Shown one piece after another: positions 24,473-33,841 of a stretch of 64,000 nt of DNA. Every line of letters starts with the position of its first letter. Position 1 is the first letter of the stretch. A model generated the notes under the pieces. That model was not told the origin of the DNA. It searched no databases and saw nothing but the letters and a program-made list of their open reading frames with translations. Where the stretch lies: the NCBI GenBank assembly GCA_024399065.1, contig JAKSIB010000006.1, positions 91,414 through 155,413 on the forward strand. Reading direction: 5' to 3'. This DNA is from Fibrobacter sp. GTDB lineage: Bacteria; Fibrobacterota; Fibrobacteria; Fibrobacterales; Fibrobacteraceae. The translations under genes were made by a program, and so were the position numbers.

Positions 24473-25537
24473 ATGAACAAGTTTGAAGACGCTCTCGATA
24501 CTTTTTGGAATAAGCACAAGACTAATCCCGGTGTAGCTCATGCCTATAAGCACAAGTTGATCTACGCCTGGTGCCTTAGCATCCTTATCGTTATTGTCCT
24601 TGGTATTATGTTCGCTGGCAAGGCTTCCATGTTCCAGGGAATTGCCGAAGCTACCGAAACTACTATCAGCCTGCCGAGCCCTACTGAAGTTGTCAAGGTT
24701 CACGTGATGCCTGGTCAGTCCATTCACGCTGGTGATACCATCGTTGAATTGAACCGCCCGGATTTGACTCTCCGTATTACCGAGCTTACTCGTGAACTTG
24801 ATGCTATCGAAGGTCGTAGCAGCCTGGGTACTGCAGAAATCGACCAGAAGGTTGCCGAAGTCAAGGCTGACCTTGCTTCCCGTAGCCTTGCTCTCAAGTC
24901 TGAAATCCGTAACTTGGAAACTGAATATCAGAAGAACAAGGAAATTGCAGCAAAGCTCAAGAGCCTCAAGAATTCTGACTCCAAGAGCGATGGTAACGAC
25001 GCCATGGCAATGCGTATCAAGAGCTTGAAGAATGAACTTGCTGTGATCAACGCAAACGCAAATGAACAGATCAAGCTCCTCAAGAGCAGTGGTCGTTTGC
25101 AGAAGAGCGCTGGCAAGACTGAAGTTGAAAACCTCAAGAAGGAATTGGCAGAACTCCAGAAGCAACAGGAAGAGTTGGTGCAGATTGCCAAGGAAGACTG
25201 GGTTGTTGGTTCCGTCAATGCTCGCGATGGTGAAAAGCTTTCCAGCTTTGCACCGGTTGTTACCTTGACCCACAAGTCTCCGACCCTCGTCCGCGGTTAC
25301 ATTCATGAACGTATGTACCAGCGTATGGACGTTGGCGAAACCGTGAAGGTTCGCACCTTGGGCGGCACCGGCAAGGCAATCAAGGGCAAGGTGGTTGGTC
25401 TTTCTAGCCGTATTGTTGAATTCCCCATGCGTATGTGGAAGATGCCGGAAATGCCTATCCATGGCCGCGAAGTCATCATTCAGATCCCTGATGAAAATCC
25501 GTTCCTGTTGGGCGAAATGGTGACTATCTCCGAATAA
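24473..25537 (+). CDS. HlyD-like membrane fusion/adaptor protein
   Basis: The protein has 354 residues from the ATG at 24473, which has the better spacing (six bases) to AGGGAG at 24461-24466; the adjacent ATG at 24470 is too close. One membrane helix lies near residues 25-45. A biotinyl-lipoyl-like half motif (TEVVKVHVMPGQSIHAGDTI) follows. A long coiled coil (about 95-235) leads to the second half motif and a beta-barrel end (PTLVRGYIHERMYQRM). Such adaptors connect an inner-membrane pump to an outer-membrane channel. It lies between DUF4956 and the outer-membrane factor. Confidence 0.88.
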   Translation: MNKFEDALDTFWNKHKTNPGVAHAYKHKLIYAWCLSILIVIVLGIMFAGKASMFQGIAEATETTISLPSPTEVVKVHVMPGQSIHAGDTIVELNRPDLTLRITELTRELDAIEGRSSLGTAEIDQKVAEVKADLASRSLALKSEIRNLETEYQKNKEIAAKLKSLKNSDSKSDGNDAMAMRIKSLKNELAVINANANEQIKLLKSSGRLQKSAGKTEVENLKKELAELQKQQEELVQIAKEDWVVGSVNARDGEKLSSFAPVVTLTHKSPTLVRGYIHERMYQRMDVGETVKVRTLGGTGKAIKGKVVGLSSRIVEFPMRMWKMPEMPIHGREVIIQIPDENPFLLGEMVTISE

Positions 25538-25592
25538 TTTTCGGACATGTTTTCGAGAAGTAAATTCGAATAAAAAGTTTTAGGAAGTGTTT

Positions 25593-26969
25593 ATGAAAAA
25601 GTTTGGATTGGTAACCTTAGCATTGTCCGCCGCTGCATTTGCTGGCCCCCTTACTTGGGAACAGTTGATTCAGTCCGTGGATAACGACCCTCGTTACCAG
25701 GCTGCACAGAAGCGTGCAGAGATGACCTCCACCGGACAGAATACCAAACTTTGGGATAAGTTGGAACTGCGCTACAAGTTGGATGGTTTCAGCTTTGCCA
25801 GCCACGACTTCGAACTTCGTATTACGCCGAAGGGCTTTGGCGAAGGTGCTGCTGACAAGGCTCACTGGAATGCTCAGGTTGCTTACCAGAAGGCTCACCT
25901 TGTTGCAGACCGCGCAGAACTTCTGTACGACCGTTATGATCGTGCAATCCATTACATCAATCGCCAGCGTATTGCCAAGTTGAACAAGGAACTTTACCAG
26001 GTCAACTCTGACCGTATCGAAGTGCTTCACATGAAGGCCGGCTCTGCAACTTTCAATCCCCAGGACTTGATGAGTTCTTTGGAAAAGGAAGCATCCCTCC
26101 GCGCTGAAATCATGACCGACAGTACTTCCTTGTTGAATGCAGAAGCTAAGCTCCGTTTGTGGGTGCCTGACTTTGATGGTGTTGAATTGGATACCACCTG
26201 GATTCCTTCCATGGACGAGGTTGCTGCGCAATTGGAAGGTGGTCTCGAAATTAACGAAACCTTCCCAGCTATTGCAATGGCTGCTGGTAAGATGAGGTCT
26301 GAAAAGTCTAAGATCCAGCAGGACGCTTCCAAGAGCCGCGACTATATTTCCCATATCGGCATTGGCTATTCCTTGAAGATTGAATCCTTGATGGAAAAGT
26401 ACAAGGAATTGGAAGCTTATGATGTGTATGGAACAGGTTCTTACACTGATTTCAGAGATGAATTTGAAAAGGCAACAGGTTGTACTGGTGCCTCATGTAC
26501 TGGAACTGCAAAATTGCTTGTCCCGGATTGGGATAATCGCAAGACTTCCGACAAGTTTTTTGCAAACCTTGCTTTCCGTCTCCCGTTCTTTGACAGCAAT
26601 AAAGACGCTGACTTGAAGACCCAGGTTGCGGAACTTGACGCCGAAGGCGACTACATGAAGGACTTCCGAGATGTCTCTCAGAAGGTTACAAAGCTTGTTG
26701 ATGAAATCAACGCCTTGATCGCCCAGTGGAAGGTTCAGAAGGAATTTGTGGAAAAGGTGAATGCCGGCTCTATCTTTGAACAGTTCGCGAAGAACGCTGG
26801 TTCCGATCCTCTGCTTTTGCTCCGAGCTCGTGAAAGCGCCCTTGAAAGTGACTTGAGAGCCATCAAGCTTGAAAACGATATTTTTACCCGCTACCTTGCT
26901 CTGCTTGAATACGCTGGTGTTCTCGGTGCCGAAGGTGTGCAGAATCATCTGCAGAAGGGTCTGAAGTAA
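25593..26969 (+). CDS. TolC-like outer-membrane efflux protein of the DUF4956/VTC operon
   Basis: The protein has 458 residues from ATG 25593, with TAGGAAG upstream. A Sec signal peptide ends at AAAFA. The rest is mostly long amphipathic helices, with ALA-rich heptads typical of outer-membrane factors, although sequence similarity to TolC is low. It should form the outer-membrane exit for the adaptor encoded just upstream. It is one base away from the VTC-domain gene, so the two are co-translated. Confidence 0.75.
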   Translation: MKKFGLVTLALSAAAFAGPLTWEQLIQSVDNDPRYQAAQKRAEMTSTGQNTKLWDKLELRYKLDGFSFASHDFELRITPKGFGEGAADKAHWNAQVAYQKAHLVADRAELLYDRYDRAIHYINRQRIAKLNKELYQVNSDRIEVLHMKAGSATFNPQDLMSSLEKEASLRAEIMTDSTSLLNAEAKLRLWVPDFDGVELDTTWIPSMDEVAAQLEGGLEINETFPAIAMAAGKMRSEKSKIQQDASKSRDYISHIGIGYSLKIESLMEKYKELEAYDVYGTGSYTDFRDEFEKATGCTGASCTGTAKLLVPDWDNRKTSDKFFANLAFRLPFFDSNKDADLKTQVAELDAEGDYMKDFRDVSQKVTKLVDEINALIAQWKVQKEFVEKVNAGSIFEQFAKNAGSDPLLLLRARESALESDLRAIKLENDIFTRYLALLEYAGVLGAEGVQNHLQKGLK

Positions 26970-26970
26970 T

Positions 26971-27801
26971 ATGGCCGAAGCCCGTGGATTTAGTCTTCTC
27001 GAACGTTTCGAGCTGAAGTACCACATTCCTGTGGAATGGGCCGACAAGATCGGCGCCTTCATCGCTCCTTATTGCGAAGAAGACTATTATTCCAAGATTA
27101 CTCCGGGTGGATTTTACTGGATTACGAACCTTTATCTGGATACCCCGTCCTGGACATTCCTTGGCTGGAAAAAGCGCCAGCTGCTGGACCGTTTCAATAT
27201 GCGTATCCGCACCTATGGTGAACACCCCGCTCAGGATGGAACTTTCCATTTTGAAGTGAAGCGCAAGATCAAGAATATTTGCTACAAGAGCCGAGCCACC
27301 ATCAAGGGTGTCAATCCTGGTGAAGTCTGGGATATGAAGCCGGAAGAATGGCCTTGCAAGGGTGAAAAGGACCGCAAGTACCTTAAGGATTTCTTGTACA
27401 AAACTGAATTGCATGGTGCCCATCCTCGTCTTTTGACTCAGTACAAACGTCGTGCGTGGTTTGGTCTCCGCGAAGAATATTCCCGCGTGACCATCGATAC
27501 CGGCATGCGTTTCCGTGAAGAAAATGGTTTTGATTACACAGTCGATCCCCACTACATGCATTCCACCGGCATTCCCCGATTCTTCTTGCCGGGTTGCGAT
27601 GCTGTTTTGGAACTGAAGTGTCCCTGTTCCCAGGTGCCTTACTGGATGATCGACCTGATCCGATTCCTGAACCTAAAACAGGGTGGTTTTTCCAAATTTG
27701 GCAATGCCGCCGCCGAATGGCAGCGTGTTTATGAAAATCCCCGCCGTTTCAAGACCCCTTACTGGACAAAACTTGGAACGACGCTGGAAGAAAATTTGTA
27801 A
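26971..27801 (+). CDS. VTC-domain polyphosphate polymerase-like protein
   Basis: The protein has 276 residues. It carries the VTC tunnel-fold motifs: FERFELKYHIP at the start, YLDTP near 53, RIRTYGE near 77 and FHFEVKRK near 93. A later YSRVTIDTGMRF and ELKCP follow. VTC4-type domains polymerise ATP gamma-phosphate into polyphosphate, with basic and acidic residues lining a tunnel; those in RIR, EVKRK and ELK are present. Bacterial versions occur with DUF4956 and CotH or lamin-tail genes, where the product is not established. It sits one base after the TolC-like gene. Confidence 0.92.
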   Translation: MAEARGFSLLERFELKYHIPVEWADKIGAFIAPYCEEDYYSKITPGGFYWITNLYLDTPSWTFLGWKKRQLLDRFNMRIRTYGEHPAQDGTFHFEVKRKIKNICYKSRATIKGVNPGEVWDMKPEEWPCKGEKDRKYLKDFLYKTELHGAHPRLLTQYKRRAWFGLREEYSRVTIDTGMRFREENGFDYTVDPHYMHSTGIPRFFLPGCDAVLELKCPCSQVPYWMIDLIRFLNLKQGGFSKFGNAAAEWQRVYENPRRFKTPYWTKLGTTLEENL

Positions 27802-27834
27802 TATAGAGAAAATACTCTAAAAAGGATGTCTCTT

Positions 27835-29472
27835 ATGGATATCAAAAAAGTTTTGACAGTTGGTGCAAGTGTAGCCCTCGTTTCCATGATGGCTGCCTGC
27901 TCTGAAAAGGAATCCCCTAATCCTGCTGGACCGAATGATCCTACAATGTCTTCCGGCATTGCTGTTGGTGGCAATTCCTCCAGCTCTAGGGGCAACAGCG
28001 TTCTCGTGTCCAGTTCTTCCATGAAGAATACTGACGAACCGCAGATGGCTTGCTCCGAAATTATGTACAACACTGCGAAGGGTGATACTCTGGAATGGGT
28101 TGAAATCTATATCGCCGGTGGTATGGATATGGACAACATGAAGGATTTCGTCTTGCATTTGAGCGGAGATGTGGACTACGAGTTCCCTGCAGAACCTTTG
28201 ACTAAGGGTGAGTATGTTGTTGTCACCAACAATTTGGCTGGCTTCAAGGCTGCTTATCCGACATTTAATGGTCGTCTCTTTGGACCGATGACTGGTAAGA
28301 TGGTTAATGAAGGTGGCGTGGTGAATGTCAAGGTTCGTGGCGAAGGTGACGTTACTTGTGCATTCAGCAGTGAACCTCCTTGGCCGAGCCTTGCTGACGG
28401 TAAGGGCCATTCCCTGGTTTATACCGGTGGCATTGCTGCTCAATCTGTCTCCTGGTGTGCTAGCGCACTCCCTGGTGGAAATCCGGGCGTGGGTGGCGAC
28501 GCTTGCATTGATGTCGTAAATACGGTGCGTATTAATGAAGTCAAACCTTCTTATTCTGCTGCTGGTACTTACGAAGAATCCTGGATTGAACTTTACAATT
28601 CTGGCGATGTCCCGGTGGATGTCTCTGGTTGGACTCTGAATGTGAAACTCCGTAAGGACTCCTTGAAAATCAAGGAAGGTTCCATTGTTCCTGCTGGTGG
28701 TTATCTTGTCCTGGACGGTGGTGAATCCGGAAGCTTTGATAAGGAAGTTGTCATTTCGGAACACGGTGGCGAAATCTACCTTTACGGTTTGGCTGAAGGT
28801 CAGGAATCCAGCATTTGGTTGCCTGCAGGTAAGGGTGTTAGCGGTATTGTTGATGTTGCTGACGGTTCTGTGGCTCAGGGCCCCTTGGCAGAAGCTACTC
28901 CGGGTGCTGCAAATTCTGCCCTTAAGCTTGGTTCCGTTTACATTGACGAAATTCATTATCATCCTGGAGAAAGAGGTGTTATCTTTGAATTCATGGAAAT
29001 TGTGAATGCGACGGCGTCTGATATCATGCTTTACAACTCCTCCTTGAATAAAGGCTGGAAGGTCGAGGGCGTCAATATTGAATTTACGTCTGCTGATGTT
29101 TTGCCGGCTGGTGGCAGGGCTGTCTTGATTCCGGCTGTGTTGGAAGAAGGTTCTATCCCTAATTGGGGTGCTGACTACGTTCGTTCCACCTACAGCATTC
29201 CCGCAACTGTTAAGATCTTCTCTTATAAGGGAAAGCTCTCCAATCGCGGTGAAACCATTGCAATAAAGGAACCTATTGTTCAAACTAAAGACGAAACCAC
29301 TGGAGAAATCAAGGTTTATTATAGCTGGCATGATGCGACTCTCTATTCTGATGCTTGGGCGGGTCTTACAGAAGCTGACGGTGCAGGATTCAGTTTGCAG
29401 CGTAAAGATGTAAAAACCATGGGTTTTGGCCCCGCTGTATGGAAGGCTGCTGCTCCGACTTTGGGTAACTAG
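27835..29472 (+). CDS. Lipoprotein with three lamin-tail-like domains
   Basis: The protein has 545 residues from ATG 27835; the ATG at 27826 touches its AAGG box and is unlikely to be used. The lipobox is MMAAC, with C22 lipidated. A serine/asparagine-rich linker leads to three immunoglobulin-like lamin-tail repeats: CSEIMYNTAKGDTLEWVEIY, then RINEVKPSYS with SWIELYNSGD, then YIDEIHYHPGE with EFMEIVN. Lamin-tail domains in bacteria sit on surface proteins, often with CotH kinases; no CotH domain is present here. It is the last gene of the DUF4956/VTC operon, before tandem terminators. Confidence 0.88.
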   Translation: MDIKKVLTVGASVALVSMMAACSEKESPNPAGPNDPTMSSGIAVGGNSSSSRGNSVLVSSSSMKNTDEPQMACSEIMYNTAKGDTLEWVEIYIAGGMDMDNMKDFVLHLSGDVDYEFPAEPLTKGEYVVVTNNLAGFKAAYPTFNGRLFGPMTGKMVNEGGVVNVKVRGEGDVTCAFSSEPPWPSLADGKGHSLVYTGGIAAQSVSWCASALPGGNPGVGGDACIDVVNTVRINEVKPSYSAAGTYEESWIELYNSGDVPVDVSGWTLNVKLRKDSLKIKEGSIVPAGGYLVLDGGESGSFDKEVVISEHGGEIYLYGLAEGQESSIWLPAGKGVSGIVDVADGSVAQGPLAEATPGAANSALKLGSVYIDEIHYHPGERGVIFEFMEIVNATASDIMLYNSSLNKGWKVEGVNIEFTSADVLPAGGRAVLIPAVLEEGSIPNWGADYVRSTYSIPATVKIFSYKGKLSNRGETIAIKEPIVQTKDETTGEIKVYYSWHDATLYSDAWAGLTEADGAGFSLQRKDVKTMGFGPAVWKAAAPTLGN

Positions 29473-29501
29473 TTTCTCTCAAAAAAAACAGTTGTTTTAA
29501 A

Positions 29502-29530
29502 GAAAGTCCTCTCCTTTGGGGAGGACTTTC
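29502..29530 (+). terminator. Terminator 1 of the DUF4956/VTC operon
   Basis: GAAAGTCCTC (29502-29511) pairs with GAGGACTTTC (29521-29530), extended by TCC/GGG in the loop; a TCATATTTT tail follows. Confidence 0.75.
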
Positions 29531-29582
29531 TCATATTTTGGTGCGTTTTTTTTAGTTTGTCCTAAAAATCGATGTTTTTATG

Positions 29583-29612
29583 AAGGTCCTCTCTTGAAGA
29601 AGACCTTTTTTG
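29583..29612 (+). terminator. Terminator 2 of the DUF4956/VTC operon
   Basis: AAGGTC (29583-29588) pairs with GACCTT (29602-29607) with further pairing inside, followed by a run of T. Confidence 0.7.
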
Positions 29613-29682
29613 GTGAATTTTACCGTCTATTTTTACTTTGTTCTTGATAGGTATGCAAAAAAAGGAGGGTGATTTTGTTAAA

Positions 29683-29733
29683 GTAAGTTTTTTGTAAGTT
29701 TATTTATAAAAAAAGTAAGTTTTTATTTCTTAC
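29683..29733. promoter_or_regulatory. Candidate regulator sites upstream of the TolC-HlyD-permease operon
   Basis: The 304-base gap 29473-29776 holds the two terminators and then an AT-rich promoter region. That region has three GTAAG boxes (29683, 29694, 29715) and one inverted CTTAC (29729-29733). The last pair forms GTAAG-N9-CTTAC, the spacing of a dimeric repressor site. A GGAGGG...CCCTCC long-range inverted repeat also spans the region. Control of exporter expression is inferred. Confidence 0.4.
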
Positions 29734-29776
29734 AAATCTTCCCTCCGAAAGAGCGTTTTTTTATTTTTACAGTACT

Positions 29777-31615
29777 ATGAAAAAGTATTGTGTATCTCCG
29801 ATTTCTGTTTTATTGGTGGCAACACCTTTGTTTGCTAATCCCATCACTTTGCAAGACGCTTTGGACATGGCCAAGGCCAGCAATCCCCAGATCAAGTCCG
29901 AAAGGGCCAAGGTTGAGATTGCGGAGGCTAGTCAAGATGAAGCTTTTGCCCGTTTTTTGCCTTCCTTGAGCTTGTCTGCTAGTGTTACGAAGATTGATGA
30001 CCCCATTTATATTGATTTAGGTGATATTCAAGGCGCCATGAGTGGTCTTGCCGGCGGACTTGCTTCTGCGGGTGCGGCGGGTGCCTATTCCAAGGCTTAT
30101 ATCGATGCCTACAATCAGGCTAGTGCTGGCTATAAGCAAGCCTACGACGGCGCCATGGCTATGGGCCTTTCGGAAGCGCAAGCCGCGGCTTTTGCCAAGG
30201 ATAAACTTGGCGGGATGACTGCCCAGGAAATCGCTCAGTCCAAGGCTGACGAATATGCCCTTAAGGCCCAGCAAAGTGGCGAAGATGCCCAGAAGAAGAT
30301 TGACGATGCAAATTTCAAGATGAAGGTCCAGGATGACCTGTTCTTCAATGCACGCCTTACTGCTGTTTGGCCCCTGTTTACCGGTTTCAAACGTACCGCC
30401 GCCTATGATGCTGCCAAGGGCAATGTGACTGCGAAAAAAGCTGCATTTGAAATGGCGCAGAATACCGTTTTGATGGATGTAGCCACGAAGTATTTCACCT
30501 TGCGCCTTTCCGAAGAATTGACAGCTTTGCGTGAAACGACCAAGAAGAATCTTGAAGAACATTTGGAACGTTCCAAGAAGCTTGAAGCAGGTGGCCAGAT
30601 CAGCAAGGCAGAACGCCTTCGTGCAGAAGTTGCTTTGGCCGAAGCAGAAAATGCCCTGGAAGATTCTTATCGTGACCAGTCTTTGGCTCGTATGGCTTTG
30701 GCAAGCTTGCTTCATACAGATACAAACTTGACTGCAGTGACTCCGGTGATGGCTCCGGAACAGACTCCGTCCATTGAAGAGTTCAAGACCTTGGCTATCG
30801 AACGCCACCCGGGTTTGCAGCAGTTGCGTACCGAACGTAAGCGTAGCCAGAATGCCGTGAAGGCCGCCCAGGGTGATTACTACCCGATGGTGGCTCTGTT
30901 CGCTTATAAGGAACTTTATACTCGTGACTTGACCCTTCTGGAACCGGAATGGGCTGTGGGCGCAAAGCTTCAGTGGGATTTGTTCAAGGGTGGAGAAACC
31001 CGTTCCAAGGTTGCAAACGCAAAAGCTTTGGACCGTTCTCTTTTGAATATGGAAGAAAGCACCTTGGATAACATCAAGCTGCTTGTGGAAAAGCGCTGGC
31101 GTGAAAAAGAACACGCCATGAGTCGTTTGACCAGTTTGAACAAGACTCGTGAGCTTGCGGAAGAAGCTCTCCGCAGCCAGACTTTGGCTTACGAAGCAGG
31201 TCTTGCTACTGGCTTGGAAGTTGTTGATGCTGAGTTGTCTTTGGCTCGTTTGCAGGTGGGCGATTTGAAGGCTCATTATGACGCCGTTATTGCATGGCTT
31301 GGCTTGCTGGAAGCTAGTGGCGAAGTTGTCAATGCAGGTGCAATGCTTACAGCAGTTCAACCGGTTGATGAAACTACAAACAAATCCGCAGTGACAGCTC
31401 CTGCAACCACTCCCGTACTTTTGCCTGCAACAGAAAATGCTGTTGCACCTATAGCAGAAACTTCCGTGGAAACGGCTCCTGCTGAACAACCTGTGGCCAA
31501 TCCCGCAGTGAATGATTCTACAGAAAATGTTCCTGCTGTTGAACCGGCATCCGTCTCTGCAGAGTCCGCTCCCGCGACAAACCTTGAATCTACTATCCCC
31601 GCATCCGAAAATTAA
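29777..31615 (+). CDS. TolC-family outer-membrane factor with Ala/Pro-rich C-terminal tail
   Basis: The protein has 612 residues. A Sec signal ends around LLVATPLFA. Two outer-membrane efflux protein repeats are clear (LQDALDMAKASNPQIKSERA and later IERHPGLQQLRTERK), along with AYEAGLATGLEVVDAELSLA. A glutamine/alanine-rich insertion spans about residues 75-190. The last 90 residues are a low-complexity Ala/Pro/Thr/Glu tail, unusual for TolC proteins. There is no good ribosome-binding site before the ATG. It is the first gene of a four-gene exporter operon. Confidence 0.93.
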   Translation: MKKYCVSPISVLLVATPLFANPITLQDALDMAKASNPQIKSERAKVEIAEASQDEAFARFLPSLSLSASVTKIDDPIYIDLGDIQGAMSGLAGGLASAGAAGAYSKAYIDAYNQASAGYKQAYDGAMAMGLSEAQAAAFAKDKLGGMTAQEIAQSKADEYALKAQQSGEDAQKKIDDANFKMKVQDDLFFNARLTAVWPLFTGFKRTAAYDAAKGNVTAKKAAFEMAQNTVLMDVATKYFTLRLSEELTALRETTKKNLEEHLERSKKLEAGGQISKAERLRAEVALAEAENALEDSYRDQSLARMALASLLHTDTNLTAVTPVMAPEQTPSIEEFKTLAIERHPGLQQLRTERKRSQNAVKAAQGDYYPMVALFAYKELYTRDLTLLEPEWAVGAKLQWDLFKGGETRSKVANAKALDRSLLNMEESTLDNIKLLVEKRWREKEHAMSRLTSLNKTRELAEEALRSQTLAYEAGLATGLEVVDAELSLARLQVGDLKAHYDAVIAWLGLLEASGEVVNAGAMLTAVQPVDETTNKSAVTAPATTPVLLPATENAVAPIAETSVETAPAEQPVANPAVNDSTENVPAVEPASVSAESAPATNLESTIPASEN

Positions 31616-31626
31616 TAGGAGTCATT

Positions 31627-32628
31627 ATGCTTAAAGTTGTAAAAGTTATTGGCAAGATTTTAGTCATTCTTTCTTTGATAGCCTTGATCGTTCTTGGCAT
31701 TACCACATTGCAGAAGTTCGCTACCGAACCTCGAGACGCTTATTTGCAGGGCCAGATGGAAGCCCGCCGCGTTCTTGTCGCTGGTAAGGTGCCAGGTCGT
31801 GTGGAAAGTTTGTTCTTCCATGAAGGTGACATGGTGACAAAGGGCGCAATCGTAGCCGTCATCAGCAGCCCTGAAATCGAAGCAAAGAAGATGCAGGCTC
31901 AGGGTGCTCTTGGTGCTGCTCGCGCACAGGCTAACAAGGCTAAGAATGGTGCTCGCTCCGAAGACGTTACCGCATTGAAGGCTATGGCCGACCGTGCCCA
32001 GGAAGCCGCAAACCTTGCAAAGAATACCTACGACCGTGTACAGAAACTTTATAACGAAGGCGTGCTCCCGTTGCAGAAGCGCGACGAAGCAGAAACTCAG
32101 ATGAGAGCTTCCCAGTCCGCTGCAGACGCTGCCCGCGCTCAGTACGATCAGTCTCTCGCAGGTGCTCGTTCCGAAGACAAGGCTGCTGCCGCAGCTCTCG
32201 TGATGCAGGCCCGCGGTGCTAATGCCGAAGTGGATGCTTACCTCGAAGAAACCAAGATTCGTGCTCCTATTGCAGGCGAAGTCTCCGTCAAGCTTGTTGA
32301 AGAAGGCGAAGTGGTTGGCTCCGGCATGCCCGTTGTCGCAATTACCGACCTTGATGATTCCTGGGCAGTCTTCCACCTCCGTGAAGATTTGCTGAAGAAT
32401 GTTTCCAAGGGCAAGGCCTTCAACATGTTCATTCCGGCCTTGGACAAGCATGTGGATATGGAAGTGACCTACATTGCTTCCGTGGGTGATTATGCAACCT
32501 GGCGTAGCTCCAAGGAAAGTGGCGGTTTCGATCTCAAGTCTTTTGAAGTTCGCCTCCGTCCGAAGGAAAAAGTTGAAAACCTCCGCCCTGGTATGAGCGT
32601 TCTCTTCCCGGTTGATCAGATTAAGTAA
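31627..32628 (+). CDS. HlyD-family periplasmic adaptor
   Basis: The protein has 333 residues. One N-terminal membrane helix (about 9-29) precedes a split biotinyl-lipoyl domain (VAGKVPGRVESLFFHEGDMV and later IRAPIAGEVSVKLVEEGEVV). An alpha-helical hairpin with two similar GARSEDVTALKA/GARSEDKAAAAA segments sits between them. The C-terminal beta-barrel region ends at LRPGMSVLFPVDQIK. It resembles EmrA/YhiI-type adaptors. It lies 11 bases after the TolC gene and 25 before the first permease. Confidence 0.95.
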   Translation: MLKVVKVIGKILVILSLIALIVLGITTLQKFATEPRDAYLQGQMEARRVLVAGKVPGRVESLFFHEGDMVTKGAIVAVISSPEIEAKKMQAQGALGAARAQANKAKNGARSEDVTALKAMADRAQEAANLAKNTYDRVQKLYNEGVLPLQKRDEAETQMRASQSAADAARAQYDQSLAGARSEDKAAAAALVMQARGANAEVDAYLEETKIRAPIAGEVSVKLVEEGEVVGSGMPVVAITDLDDSWAVFHLREDLLKNVSKGKAFNMFIPALDKHVDMEVTYIASVGDYATWRSSKESGGFDLKSFEVRLRPKEKVENLRPGMSVLFPVDQIK

Positions 32629-32653
32629 TCCTTAAAAGTATTTTGGTGAGCTT

Positions 32654-33841
32654 GTGCTAAAGAATTTTCTTAAAACTGTTCGCCTGCTTTATCTCAACCA
32701 CAATCTCGTATTGTGGCTGGTGTTGCTTGTTCTGCCCGTTGGTGTTTCTGTATTCATGCTGGATGTTTTCTCTGCTGAAATTGTTCAGCATGTTCCTGTA
32801 GGAATTGTTAAGCAGGATCGCTCCCAACTGGCTGATGAATTCGAACAAGGTTTGAGGGCCAGCCCCGTTATTGACGTGGCTATGGTTTGCGCAGACCTTG
32901 GCGAATGTGAACATGCAATCATTCGTGGTGATTTGCAGGCTTTTATTGTGTTGCCTTATGATATGGAGCAAAAGGCTCTCCGTTTGGAAACGCCTGTTGT
33001 TCCCATTTATTCTAGCGGCCAGAACTATCTGACAAATACTTTCGCTACAAAGGAAATCCGTTCGGTCTTTTCGACCATTGGAGCTAATTTGTTCACAAAG
33101 TCCATGGATGATCCTGTAAGTGTACAGATTAAATCTGTGGGTAATGCAGAAAGCAATTACCAGGGTTTCCTAGGGATGGGTCTCGTAACGTCCGTATTCC
33201 ATTTAGCTGCAATTCTTGGTGCTGCATATCTCATGAGCTACCCGCTTCGTGAACGTCGCCTGAGAAAGTTTCTGGCTGCAGCGAAGGGATCCCGCACGGT
33301 ACTTTGCCTCGCAACCATTCTTCCCATGATTGTGATTCTGTGGCTTTCCATGGTGGGAACCTACGCCTACACTCATCGATTCCTTGCCCCTATGACTCTT
33401 GATGAATTCATTGTGGTGTCTGCTTCCCAGCTCATTATGATTATTGCTTGTGTTGGCGCAGGAACGGCTTTTGTTGGTGTTACCGGAAGTATGCGTATTT
33501 CGACTAGCGTGTCTGGCGTTATCGCCGGCCCTGCCTTCGCTTTTGCCGGTCAGACCTTCCCGTTGATGGCCATGCCTTTGGCTGTCCGTTGTTTTGCATT
33601 CATCCTTCCGTTGACACATCTTCTCAAGGTTCAGGCATCTATGCTTCTTGGCCCCATTGGCAAGGCCCACGCCTGGGAATCCATCGTGATTCTTTTGGGA
33701 ATGGCTTTGTTCTGGCAGTTGCTGGGAAACTTCTCCATGTTTGCCCGCTGGAAGTATGCCGTCAAGAGAGAAAAACGCTTGTCTCGCGAGGCTGCCGCAG
33801 AAAAAAGCAAATCCGCAGTAGAGGAGGTCGAAAATGTTTGA
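32654..33841 (+). CDS. ABC-2 type permease, exporter subunit 1
   Basis: The protein has 395 residues. A helix at about 20-37 is followed by a large periplasmic domain of about 150 residues (VGIVKQDRSQLADEFEQ) and then five C-terminal helices. This is the ABC2_membrane_3/YhgE-like layout. It starts at GTG 32654 with a GGTGAG box close by. The C-terminus is basic and charged. It overlaps the second permease by eight bases, so the two likely form a heterodimer. Confidence 0.92.
   Translation: MLKNFLKTVRLLYLNHNLVLWLVLLVLPVGVSVFMLDVFSAEIVQHVPVGIVKQDRSQLADEFEQGLRASPVIDVAMVCADLGECEHAIIRGDLQAFIVLPYDMEQKALRLETPVVPIYSSGQNYLTNTFATKEIRSVFSTIGANLFTKSMDDPVSVQIKSVGNAESNYQGFLGMGLVTSVFHLAAILGAAYLMSYPLRERRLRKFLAAAKGSRTVLCLATILPMIVILWLSMVGTYAYTHRFLAPMTLDEFIVVSASQLIMIIACVGAGTAFVGVTGSMRISTSVSGVIAGPAFAFAGQTFPLMAMPLAVRCFAFILPLTHLLKVQASMLLGPIGKAHAWESIVILLGMALFWQLLGNFSMFARWKYAVKREKRLSREAAAEKSKSAVEEVENV

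Noticed and set aside
27817..29331. 504-codon antisense frame across the lamin-tail lipoprotein gene
   Set aside because: The plus-strand product has a lipobox and three domain repeats; the antisense product has none.
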